This document shows, piece by piece, positions 1 through 7,908 of a stretch of 64,000 bases of DNA (positions are counted from its first letter, which is position 1; each line of letters starts with the position of its first letter). The notes under the pieces are model-generated. The model saw nothing but the letters and a program-made list of their open reading frames with translations, was not told the DNA's origin and searched no databases. Origin of the DNA: Gloeothece verrucosa PCC 7822 (GTDB lineage Bacteria; Cyanobacteriota; Cyanobacteriia; Cyanobacteriales; Microcystaceae); the NCBI RefSeq assembly GCF_000147335.1, contig NC_014501.1, forward strand, positions 5,262,501-5,326,500, written 5' to 3'. Position numbers and translations under genes: made by a program.

Positions 1-2
1 CG

Positions 3-218
3 GTTTTGATAGATATGGTCATGCCTTCTATGGATGGGGCAACCACTATCTATACTTTAGAAAAAATTAATCCAATGGTTAAGATTATTGCTACTAGCGG
101 GCTAATTTCTATTGATCAAATTGACCAAACTGTCAATAAGAGTATTTACGGTTTTTTGCCGAAGCCTTATACTTCAGAAGAATTATTAACGATTTTACAA
201 GAGGTGATACACAGTTAA
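3..218 (+). CDS. Response regulator receiver domain, 3' end only
   Basis: The gene enters from the left edge, so only its last 71 codons are visible. The frame reads VLIDMVMPSMDG at the start, which matches the phosphoacceptor strand of a CheY-like receiver domain, with the acceptor Asp just after the window begins. FLPKPYTSEELL near the end is the conserved Lys-Pro after beta-5, followed by the last helix. The protein stops right after the domain, so the receiver is C-terminal. This fits either a hybrid histidine kinase or a stand-alone regulator, and the missing part decides which. The family role is phosphotransfer signalling. The internal TTG at 6 is not a real start. Confidence 0.8.
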   Translation, partial: VLIDMVMPSMDGATTIYTLEKINPMVKIIATSGLISIDQIDQTVNKSIYGFLPKPYTSEELLTILQEVIHS

Positions 219-314
219 ACTCTCTAACAGGTTACCTCAGTTTTGACGGGTAAGGTGGCCTTTTGCCTAATCTTAGAGTTACTTTGTTGAGTATCCGCCT
301 AGGAATGAACCATC

Positions 315-1490
315 ATGATGCCAAGACTCAATTCTCGCATGGAGGCGGTACAGTCTCCCATTATTCCTGTTGTTGGACAATTGATTTTACAAAATCCAGG
401 GACAATCTCTTTAGGACAGGGTGTGGTTTTTTATCCACCACCAGATGAGGCCATCGTCGCCATTTCTCAATTTCTCGCCGATACAGAAAATCATAAATAT
501 AAAGCTGTGCCGGGAATTCCTTCTCTACTAGCTACCCTGGAAGAGAAATTAAAAATAGAAAACCGCATCACCATTCATCCTAACAGGGCCGTTGTGGTTA
601 CTGCCGGGGGAAATATGGCATTTATGAATGCTATTTTAGCTATTACCTCACCCGGAGAAGAAATTATTATTAATACACCCTATTATTTTAATCATGAAAT
701 GGCTATTAGAATGGCCGGTTGTCAGCCTATTTTAGTCAATACCGACCTGAATTATCAACTGTGTCCTGATGCTATAGAAGCCGCTATTACCGATAAAACT
801 AAAGCAGTGGTGACTATTTCTCCTAATAATCCTACAGGCGTTGTTTATCCTCAGTTCAGTTTGGAAAGGGTTAATGATATTTGTCGAAAACATGGCATTT
901 ATCATATTCATGATGAAGCTTATGAATACTTTACTTACAACGGAGTTGAGTCCTTCTCGCCTTGCTCAATTCCTGAAAGTGAAAATTATACTATCTCTCT
1001 TTATAGTCTTTCAAAAGCTTATGGGTTTGCCAGTTGGCGCATTGGTTATATGGTGATTCCTGAACATTTATTAGAGGCTGTAAAAAAAATTCAAGATACG
1101 ATATTAATCTGTCCTCCTGTTATTTCTCAATATGCCGCTTTAGGAGCCTTAAAAGTCGGAGTAACTTACTGTAAAAAGCATCTACAAGACCTGATGGCTG
1201 TTCGAGAAGTGGTCTTAATCTCTCTAAAAAGTCTTGAAAATTTATGTACGGTGGCGGCGGCCGATGGTGCTTTTTATTGTTTTCTCAAAGTTCATACAGA
1301 TATGAACGATTTTGAATTAGTTAAAACCTTAATCGAACGATATAAAGTCGCTGTGCTGCCGGGAATGACCTTTGGCATGACCGACGGGTGCTATATCCGT
1401 CTTGCTTATGGTGCCCTGAAAAAAGAAACAGCAACAGCAGGAATTGAACGATTAGTAGAAGGAATTAAACAGATTTTCCAGGAGGAATGA
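315..1490 (+). CDS. Class I/II PLP-dependent aminotransferase
   Basis: This 391-residue protein is a fold-type I aminotransferase, the usual length for the family. Visible landmarks are SPNNPTG (Asn about 172), HDEAYEYF (Asp 200, which contacts the pyridine N), SLSKAYGFASWRIGY with the Schiff-base Lys at 234, and Arg 242. It transfers an amino group between an amino acid and a 2-oxo acid in the cytosol. The substrate cannot be read from sequence; aspartate or aromatic aminotransferases are the closest general class. The chosen ATG has AGGA about 10 bases upstream; an alternative ATG lies at codon 9. It stands alone, followed by a foldback repeat and a converging gene. Confidence 0.88.
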   Translation: MMPRLNSRMEAVQSPIIPVVGQLILQNPGTISLGQGVVFYPPPDEAIVAISQFLADTENHKYKAVPGIPSLLATLEEKLKIENRITIHPNRAVVVTAGGNMAFMNAILAITSPGEEIIINTPYYFNHEMAIRMAGCQPILVNTDLNYQLCPDAIEAAITDKTKAVVTISPNNPTGVVYPQFSLERVNDICRKHGIYHIHDEAYEYFTYNGVESFSPCSIPESENYTISLYSLSKAYGFASWRIGYMVIPEHLLEAVKKIQDTILICPPVISQYAALGALKVGVTYCKKHLQDLMAVREVVLISLKSLENLCTVAAADGAFYCFLKVHTDMNDFELVKTLIERYKVAVLPGMTFGMTDGCYIRLAYGALKKETATAGIERLVEGIKQIFQEE

Positions 1491-1572
1491 ATATTACATC
1501 AAGCGGCTAAAAATTTTAAAATAGGGTTTTGAGTTCTTCTTCAAAAATTATGATTTATGCAAGAGGTCTGAT

Positions 1573-1600
1573 GTAGAGACGTTGCAGCCAACGCCTCGAC
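1573..1600. repeat. REP-like small palindrome
   Basis: The sequence GTAGAGACGTTG then CAACGCCTCGAC forms a short hairpin around a GAGACGTTG/CAACGCCTC stem with one mismatch. A related GTAGAGA/TCTCTAC palindrome occurs at 22902-22928. Similar short palindromes are scattered through cyanobacterial intergenic regions. Confidence 0.45.
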
Positions 1601-1608
1601 TTTTAACA

Positions 1609-1780
1609 GGGCTATTTCATTCTTTTGAAACGCTCACAGGCTAAAGCCTGGAGCTATACGAACCAAGCCTGCCTACGCAGGCTAAAAGGCTCATAATTCG
1701 TCAGATAGCCCGCGCAGGCGGGCTTGGTTCGTGTAGCCCAACCCTTCAGGGTTAGGGTGTTTGAGAGAATGAAATAGCCC
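1609..1780. repeat. Foldback (MITE-like) intergenic element
   Basis: A 172-bp stretch has imperfect inverted ends: GGGCTATTTCATTCT at 1609 and its complement at 1766-1780. An inner inverted pair follows, GAACCAAGCC(T/C)GCCT near 1659 and its complement near 1732. Smaller hairpins (CAGGCTAAAGCCTG, ACCCTTCAGGGT) lie inside. It holds no ORF. It fills most of the gap between two converging genes, so it may also end transcription from both sides. It could be a non-autonomous mobile element or a REP cluster; no target duplication is obvious. Confidence 0.6.
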
Positions 1781-1801
1781 TCGACTTTTATGCTTCAGTC
1801 T

Positions 1802-2989
1802 TCAATTTTCTGAAAGGAAAATAATGTGATGCTTGGTATCATAAATAATTTTTCCTTGTTTTTTTAGTTGGCCCAACAATCGTGTAATGGTCACTCTAGT
1901 GGTGCCACAAGCATTAGCCAATTCTTGATGAGTAAGACGAACTCGTAAACGATAACCTTGGGCAGTTTTTTGAGAAAAATTCTCTTTCAACCACAACAAA
2001 AGTTGATTGACTCGTTCGTTTACTTGCCGCACTCCACCAATAGCTAAAAGGTATTCTGTCTGTCGCAAGCGCTCAATAATTTGAGGAAAAATCATTTTAA
2101 TCCCTTCAGTAGAATTTACAACCTGTGCTAAAGGGACACAGGATAACTGTACTTTTTGCGAGAGGGCAGTGGCTTGATAAGTGGGAAGAGAAGTTAAACT
2201 AGAACCAAAAGGCATGGACTCGCCGACTAAACCAATGAGGATTTCTTCGCCACTTTCAGCAAGGGTACTCAGCTTTACCCATCCTTGATGCACTATCCAA
2301 AGACTATTAGGATGTAAGGGAATAATTTCCCCTTGTTGATAAATATATTTAGACGTTTCTTGAGAGAGACTACCATTATTTTTTACTGGCCAACAGTGAA
2401 CCTGCTGATGTTGAGTCTGTTCGCGCAAAATCCAATGTAAAGCGACTAGCTTACCCCCACGATCATAACGATGAGCAACGCTGATGGCAATCTCTAGCAA
2501 TTCTGCATTTCGGGGTTGAATACGGGTAACCCAATGTTGAGACTGTCCTGAGTGATGTAGCTGACTTAGTTTAGTGACTAAAAGCTGCCGTTCTTGTGGC
2601 GGCAAAAAGATATCTATGGGTTTGTTGCTTAAAAAACGCGACTCAACATTTAAAAGAGTAGCGCAGGCTTGGTTAGCTTGTAAAATTTTTCCTTCAAGAT
2701 TGCTAATTACATAAGCATCCGGTAAAAGCTCAAATACGGCTTTATAGTGCTGGCGTTCTGCCTCTAATTTCATTTGAGTCGTTGCCAATTCCTCAGATTT
2801 TACGGTTAACTCTTCGAGAGCTATTTGTAACTCTTCAGAAGCCGTCCCGAGTTCTTTGTAAGCAACCGATAGGAGTCCTCTAGATTCTTCTACAGTGGTG
2901 TGACTATTTCTGCCGGCATTTTTATAAAGCTCCTCTAAATTTTTTTGGAATTTGTCTAGCATTAAAACAAAAGAGTTTTCATTAATCAT
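1802..2989 (-). CDS. PAS domain / Crp-Fnr family transcriptional regulator
   Basis: The 395-residue protein starts with a Glu-rich coiled coil (about 10-85), then a PAS domain (about 85-195, with AVFELLPDAYVISNLEGKILQANQA-type sequence). A cyclic-nucleotide-binding-like beta barrel follows (about 215-310), then a Crp-type winged helix (LTHQELANACGTTRVTITRLL, about 345-370). It should be a DNA-binding regulator sensing a small molecule or redox signal through PAS or the barrel. The barrel lacks an obvious cAMP phosphate-binding RExA motif, so the ligand is unknown. The ATG at 2989 has GAGGTGGG just upstream and is preferred to the adjacent TTG. The long upstream gap suggests its own promoter. 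Confidence 0.82.
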   Translation of the reverse strand: MINENSFVLMLDKFQKNLEELYKNAGRNSHTTVEESRGLLSVAYKELGTASEELQIALEELTVKSEELATTQMKLEAERQHYKAVFELLPDAYVISNLEGKILQANQACATLLNVESRFLSNKPIDIFLPPQERQLLVTKLSQLHHSGQSQHWVTRIQPRNAELLEIAISVAHRYDRGGKLVALHWILREQTQHQQVHCWPVKNNGSLSQETSKYIYQQGEIIPLHPNSLWIVHQGWVKLSTLAESGEEILIGLVGESMPFGSSLTSLPTYQATALSQKVQLSCVPLAQVVNSTEGIKMIFPQIIERLRQTEYLLAIGGVRQVNERVNQLLLWLKENFSQKTAQGYRLRVRLTHQELANACGTTRVTITRLLGQLKKQGKIIYDTKHHIIFLSEN

Positions 2990-3638
2990 CAACCCACCTC
3001 TTAAAATATTGTTAAATTTTTTTTGTTTATTTTTTGGGTTTTGTATCTGATATTACCATTTGGATCAACATGGGATCACACATTTGGTAGAGGTCATCAA
3101 TTGATACAATTCGATATTTTTTAAATGAGTCTTCGACCTTCTGGTAAATTTTCCCGTTTTGGATGAGTTATGAGGTGTTTAACCGTCGTTCCTGGAAAGG
3201 GGCGGCGATTTTTTTTAAGAATTGTAACACTGAAGTTTTTCCCTAAGATGAATCAAGCTCAAGCAATGATCTCGCCAATACATTATTGATTATCTCCTAA
3301 ATTCTCTAATGGTGGGAACACAAATCTTAAACCGATCAACTTTAATAATAATTTACAATAATAAACTGAAAAAATCAATAAAATTAATTTTACTAATTTC
3401 ACGTAAAACTGTCAATTCTCCCCAAAAAAAGCTATTCCATGCAGGCTCAAGAGAATAAAATTTAATACTAGGTTTTCTTCATAGCTAATGATAGATAATA
3501 ATTTATGATAATCAATAATCAATAGACAACCCTCAATCTGTCCACTCTCATCACTAGGAGGGCTTTGCCCAAAACTAAAATTAATCATAGACTCTTTTCG
3601 ATTAAACTAAGTAAAAACCTCCTATAATCCTTAATACC
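2990..3638. other. Intergenic region, no gene seen
   Basis: About 650 bases of AT-rich DNA separate two diverging genes, the PAS/Crp regulator to the left and the acyl-ACP synthetase to the right. Both promoters should lie here. I see no convincing small ORF, RNA gene or strong hairpin. The stretch includes TGATATTACCATTTGGATC near 3048. Confidence 0.5.
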
Positions 3639-5552
3639 ATGAGTAAACTTATTGATTATTCAAAGATAAACGCCTTATCGGAAATCTGGCCCATCGCTCA
3701 ACAGCAATTTGGGGACATAGTTGCACTTCATGACCCTCATAGTAAGCCAGAAATAATTATTACTTATTCAGATTTATACCGACAGATACAGGAATTTGCC
3801 AGAGGTTTACAAGCATTAGGAGTCGATCCCGAAGCCAAAATCGCTTTATTTGCTGATAATTGTCCTCGTTGGTTTATCGCTGACCAAGGAATTATTATCT
3901 CTGGGGCAGCCAATGCCGTACGATCTTCTGGAGCCGAACGACAAGAATTACTATATATATACAATGATAGCGATAGCATCGCTCTAGTGGTAGAAGACTT
4001 AAAAACTTTAACAAAACTGCGCCCTGAACTTGATGAGTTAACGGTTCAATTTGTAATACTCCTATCGGATGAACAGGCCCCCACTAATGACCCCCTAAAA
4101 ATTCTCAATTTCAAGCAATTATTAGAACTAGGAGCCAATTCACCCTTTAAACCCGTCGAGCAAACTCGCGCCAGCCTCGCTACCCTTATCTATACCTCTG
4201 GAACGACAGGAAAACCCAAAGGAGTCATGCTCTCTCATGGCAACTTATTACATCAGATCATCAATTTTGGCACGGTGTTTCAACCTGAGCCGGGTGATCG
4301 CGTTTTAAGCATTTTACCCTCTTGGCACTCCTATGAGCGCACCGTAGAATATTATGTTCTCTCCCAAGGTGTTACCCAAATTTATACCAATCTTCGCAGC
4401 TTTAAAAACGATTTAAAACGATTTCAACCTCATTTAATGGTAGGAGTTCCTCGCCTTTGGGAATCGGTTTATGAAGGAATACAAAAACAGTTTCGCGAAC
4501 AAAATGCCAATAAGCAAAAATTGGTCAACTTTTTCCTCAAGCAATCTGAAAATTACATCCTAGCTCAACGCATCGCTAATAATTTAAGTTTAAATCACCT
4601 AAATGCTTCAGCCAGTGAGCGGCTACAGGCTAAACTCAAAGCCGCTTTATTAGCCCCCCTACACGCTTTAGGAGATCGCCTAATATACGAAAAAGTAAGA
4701 GAGGGAGTGGGAAAAAACGTCAAAGCTTGGATCAGTGGCGGAGGTTCTCTAGCAAGACACATAGACACCTTTTATGAAATTGTCAATATACCTGTATTAG
4801 TGGGATATGGACTGACAGAAACCTCACCCGTAACCAATGTTCGCACTTTAGAGAGAAACTTAAGAGGATCATGTGGCACACCCCTTCGTTACACAGAAAT
4901 TCGTATTGTTGATCCCGAAACGCGGCAGGAATTACCCGTCGAACAACAGGGGTTAGTTCTCATTCGCGGGCCACAAGTCATGCAAGGATATTACAAAAAA
5001 CCTGAAGCCACAGCTAAAGTGATCGATCCTCAAGGGTGGTTTGACAGTGGAGACTTGGGTTGGGTGACACCGATGAATGATTTAGTCATAAGCGGACGAG
5101 CAAAAGACACCATCGTTCTCAGTAATGGCGAAAATATCGAACCCCAACCCATAGAAGATGCTTGTGTTCGCAGTCCCTATATTGACCAAATTATGTTAGT
5201 GGGTCAAGATCAAAAAGCCTTGGGAGCGCTCATTGTGCCTAATCTTGATGCCCTACAAACTTGGGCCAAACAACAACAACTCGACCTAGAAATTCCCGGA
5301 CCCGAAGCATCCATCGAAGAAATTCATGCCTCTTCCCTCTCGAGTAAGCCGGTTCAAAACTTATTGCGCCAAGAATTGAACCGACTGGTGAAGGACCGCC
5401 CCGGATACCGTGCTGATGACCAGATTAAAGAATTTGAGTTAATTTTAGAACCTTTTTCTATCGAAAATGGAACCATGACCCAAACCTTAAAGATCAAGCG
5501 ACCGGTTGTAATGGAACGGTATCGCGCTATTATTGACGGGATGTATAAATAA
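3639..5552 (+). CDS. aas: Long-chain acyl-ACP/acyl-CoA synthetase (AMP-forming)
   Basis: The 637-residue ANL-superfamily enzyme has the AMP-binding loop YTSGTTGKPKG (about 185-195), the A5-type motif GYGLTETSPV (about 389), the hinge-region motif GWFDSGDLGW (about 466), and a C-terminal Lys context TLKIKRPV. It activates fatty acids as acyl-adenylates and then thioesters. In cyanobacteria the single homologue works mainly as an acyl-ACP synthetase that recycles free fatty acids from membranes, hence the symbol; that part is family knowledge. The ATG at 3639 begins MSKLIDYSKINALSEIW, typical of cyanobacterial homologues. The enzyme acts in the cytosol or at the membrane. A 9-bp hairpin follows directly. 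Confidence 0.88.
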   Translation: MSKLIDYSKINALSEIWPIAQQQFGDIVALHDPHSKPEIIITYSDLYRQIQEFARGLQALGVDPEAKIALFADNCPRWFIADQGIIISGAANAVRSSGAERQELLYIYNDSDSIALVVEDLKTLTKLRPELDELTVQFVILLSDEQAPTNDPLKILNFKQLLELGANSPFKPVEQTRASLATLIYTSGTTGKPKGVMLSHGNLLHQIINFGTVFQPEPGDRVLSILPSWHSYERTVEYYVLSQGVTQIYTNLRSFKNDLKRFQPHLMVGVPRLWESVYEGIQKQFREQNANKQKLVNFFLKQSENYILAQRIANNLSLNHLNASASERLQAKLKAALLAPLHALGDRLIYEKVREGVGKNVKAWISGGGSLARHIDTFYEIVNIPVLVGYGLTETSPVTNVRTLERNLRGSCGTPLRYTEIRIVDPETRQELPVEQQGLVLIRGPQVMQGYYKKPEATAKVIDPQGWFDSGDLGWVTPMNDLVISGRAKDTIVLSNGENIEPQPIEDACVRSPYIDQIMLVGQDQKALGALIVPNLDALQTWAKQQQLDLEIPGPEASIEEIHASSLSSKPVQNLLRQELNRLVKDRPGYRADDQIKEFELILEPFSIENGTMTQTLKIKRPVVMERYRAIIDGMYK

Positions 5553-5555
5553 TTC

Positions 5556-5583
5556 ACAGTTAACCGCCATTAGTGTTAACTGT
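5556..5583 (+). terminator. Hairpin after acyl-ACP synthetase gene
   Basis: ACAGTTAAC at 5556-5564 and GTTAACTGT at 5575-5583 form a perfect 9-bp stem with a 10-base loop, three bases after the stop codon. No strong T run follows, so it is either a weak terminator or an RNA-stabilising 3' hairpin. Confidence 0.5.
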
Positions 5584-5752
5584 AATACTTATGAGTGTTC
5601 AGTTATGACCACTGGCCACTGACTGGAGTCGGGGACTTTTTCCTGGCTCCTGTATAGGCGGGTTTTTCAGATAAGTTATCGTATGACTACAGCTATCTTA
5701 TCTCCCTCAATCCCTGCCTACCCATTAACCACTGACAACTTAGAAAAAACTT

Positions 5753-6202
5753 ATGGACGAGACGAACACCAGCTTACTGCTAAAACGACCAGTCATCCTC
5801 AAGGTTATTGTTACCGATAAATGGAAAGAGGAAGTCCAGCAACAACTTCAATTTCAAGTTGAGCAGTTAGATACTCAACTACAGCAATTGGAGATGCAGG
5901 GACAACAAATGATCGCTAACATTCAAAAGCAAAGTATTATTCCGCCGCCGCCCCAAGTCTCACAGCAAATTGAGAACATTCAAAACCAAGTAAACCAAAA
6001 AAAAGCTGAGATCTTAGAACGGAAAAATCAAGCTCTCCAGCAACTTCAACAAGTCCAAGTCCTCAAGTTAGATGAAGAGGTTGTTCAGGCACAATTAGAA
6101 AGCTTTTTCCGTGTTGAAGTCGGAGATAATTTGGTGCAAAAGATGAATGTAGAAGTGGTCATTAAAGATGGAATCGTAGAAGACATTCGCGGCGAGTTAT
6201 AA
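5753..6202 (+). CDS. YlqD-like coiled-coil protein
   Basis: This is a 149-residue, Gln-rich protein. It opens with a short beta segment (SLLLKRPVILKVIVTDKWKEE), continues as a long coiled coil (about 25-105) interrupted by a Pro stretch (IIPPPPQ), and ends with a beta segment (VEVVIKDGIVEDIRGEL). This layout matches the YlqD family, whose biochemical function is unknown. There is no signal peptide or membrane segment, so it is probably cytosolic. It stands alone and is followed by a clear terminator. Family membership is my reading of the pattern. Confidence 0.72.
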   Translation: MDETNTSLLLKRPVILKVIVTDKWKEEVQQQLQFQVEQLDTQLQQLEMQGQQMIANIQKQSIIPPPPQVSQQIENIQNQVNQKKAEILERKNQALQQLQQVQVLKLDEEVVQAQLESFFRVEVGDNLVQKMNVEVVIKDGIVEDIRGEL

Positions 6203-6219
6203 GTTAATTTAACTTGATT

Positions 6220-6261
6220 GGGGTTGGATTGAGTGCTATGCAAGCCCAACCCCCCTTTTTT
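6220..6261 (+). terminator. Rho-independent terminator
   Basis: GGGGTTGG at 6220-6227 pairs with CCAACCCC at 6246-6253 and is followed by CCTTTTTT. It lies 17 bases after the YlqD-like gene. Confidence 0.75.
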
Positions 6262-6304
6262 CCTTGAATCGAGCCTTCTGCCTCGTACCTACTCCTTTTA
6301 GATT

Positions 6305-7084
6305 ATGAATCAATCATTAAGACCTAATACGACCTGGGATGCTAATCTCTACCAAGATAAATATGCTTTTGTCTGGCACTATGGGGCAGAACTCATAGAA
6401 ATTTTGTCCCCTCAAAAGCGAGAGCAGGTCCTTGATCTTGGCTGCGGCACAGGTCAATTAACCCATCAAATCGCGCAAATGGGTGCAATCGTTACCGGAA
6501 TTGACCATTCACCCACGATGATTGCTCAGGCGGCTAAAAACTATCCTGATCTCCAATTTCGGGTAGCTGATGGAGCGAACTTTTCAGTAGAGACACCCTT
6601 TGATGCTGTTTTTTCCAATGCGGCGTTGCACTGGATCAAAGACTCTCAAGGGGCTATTCGCTGTATTTGGCAAGCTTTGAGAACGGGCGGTCGTTTTGTG
6701 GCTGAATTTGGCGGCAAAGGCAACGTAGAGCAGATTGTGTCGGCTTTTAAAAGGGTTTTGACCCAAAACGGCTATCCGGTCACCCCCGAGTTAAATCCTT
6801 GGTATTTTCCCAGTGTGGGAGAGTATGCCATATTACTTGAGCAGCAAGGGTTTGAGGTGACTTATGCCACCCTATTTGAACGACCGACTCAGTTAGAGGA
6901 GGGGGAACAGGGGATACAAAATTGGATCGAAATGTTTGGCAAGAGTTGGCTATTGATAGTTCCTGAACCTGAACGAGCAGAAATCCTTCAGCAAGTAGAA
7001 GCACAACTGAAAACAAAACTTTATCGCGATCAGACTTGGTTTGCTGATTATAAACGCTTAAGAATAGTTGCTATCAAACTGTAG
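6305..7084 (+). CDS. SAM-dependent methyltransferase, class I
   Basis: This 259-residue protein has motif I VLDLGCGTGQLTHQIA (about 43-58), an acidic residue after beta-2 (GIDHSPTMI), and motif II-like DAVFSNAALHWI (about 102-113). This is the layout of trans-aconitate 2-methyltransferase-like enzymes. It transfers a methyl group from SAM to an unknown small acid or other substrate in the cytosol. The ATG follows AGATT and CTCCTTTTAG, with no clear Shine-Dalgarno. The stop codon TAG is the first of five heptamer repeats, so the tail of the gene borders repeat DNA. It converges on the GNAT gene. Confidence 0.82.
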   Translation: MNQSLRPNTTWDANLYQDKYAFVWHYGAELIEILSPQKREQVLDLGCGTGQLTHQIAQMGAIVTGIDHSPTMIAQAAKNYPDLQFRVADGANFSVETPFDAVFSNAALHWIKDSQGAIRCIWQALRTGGRFVAEFGGKGNVEQIVSAFKRVLTQNGYPVTPELNPWYFPSVGEYAILLEQQGFEVTYATLFERPTQLEEGEQGIQNWIEMFGKSWLLIVPEPERAEILQQVEAQLKTKLYRDQTWFADYKRLRIVAIKL

Positions 7085-7118
7085 GGTGTAGGGTGTAGGG
7101 TGTAGGGTGTAGGGTGTG
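7081..7118. repeat. Heptanucleotide tandem repeat (GTAGGGT)n
   Basis: About five head-to-tail copies of GTAGGGT begin at the stop codon of the methyltransferase gene. This is a short tandemly repeated heptamer of the type common in cyanobacteria. Confidence 0.9.
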
Positions 7119-7183
7119 AGGGAATTGTGGGCGTTTTACAATGCTTTATACAGAGTGGTTTATTTATGTCCAGGTACTTGGAG

Positions 7184-7732
7184 CTATAAGTCTGTCTTGT
7201 TCAATTCCCAAACTAGCATCTTACCGTTACCTCGTGTATCTATATGCCGCATACCGATTTTTTCTAGCACCCGCTTGGAGGCTATATTATCGGCATAGCA
7301 ACCGGCTGTCACAGTTTGCATATTGGGTTGAGACAATGACCAATCTAGCATTGCTTTAGTCGCTTCAGTTCCATATCCCTGTCTTCGATAAGAAGGCGCT
7401 ATGATATAGCCCAGTTCCAATGACTCTGTCGGTGAACCTGTGGCATCTGGGATAATTTTGAGCATAACGTGGCCAATGAGGGTATTGTCGGCTTGATGAA
7501 TGACTAAATTTCCCCATCCCCATTCTCCTTGCCAGGAATATTTAGTCAAAATAGCGGCGATTTCGGGTAAAATTTGATAATTATCTTCCTCAAGCCAGTC
7601 CGGTAGCACTCTCACCCCGAGAACTTTTCCTAATTGATCATTTCCCCCTATGGCGGCTTGTACAAGTTCCAGTTTAAAGGGGATTAAATCTAAACGTTTG
7701 GTAACGACTTTTTGCTGATAATCTTGTTTCAT
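7184..7732 (-). CDS. GNAT N-acetyltransferase, candidate MdnD
   Basis: The 182-residue protein is a RimJ/RimL-type GNAT. LELGYIIAPSYRRQGYGTEATKAML carries the acetyl-CoA loop R/Q-x-x-G-x-G/A (RRQGYG, about 118-123), followed by NIASKRVLEKIGM, a standard beta-7/alpha-4 segment. GNATs move an acetyl group from acetyl-CoA to an amine. In known microviridin loci the GNAT MdnD caps the N-terminus of the cyclised core. This gene is the last of a minus-strand run that begins with microviridin precursors, so MdnD is a reasonable guess, but it is about 6.6 kb from the cyclases and could be a general acetyltransferase. A gap of 176 bases separates it from the transporter upstream. Confidence 0.75.
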   Translation of the reverse strand: MKQDYQQKVVTKRLDLIPFKLELVQAAIGGNDQLGKVLGVRVLPDWLEEDNYQILPEIAAILTKYSWQGEWGWGNLVIHQADNTLIGHVMLKIIPDATGSPTESLELGYIIAPSYRRQGYGTEATKAMLDWSLSQPNMQTVTAGCYADNIASKRVLEKIGMRHIDTRGNGKMLVWELNKTDL

Positions 7733-7908
7733 ATTTGTCTGATATTACCTTGTGTAAAGGATCAATTTTTGCCAATAAATAATAAGCTAAGACGCATTTA
7801 AATAGGCTATTATTAACGCTCAGAAATCAAGTTCAAATCCTTACACCTCGCCGAACCGAAGTGTTCCCTTATCTCAATAGACAAATTTTATCCCTGTCAG
7901 CTTAACCG

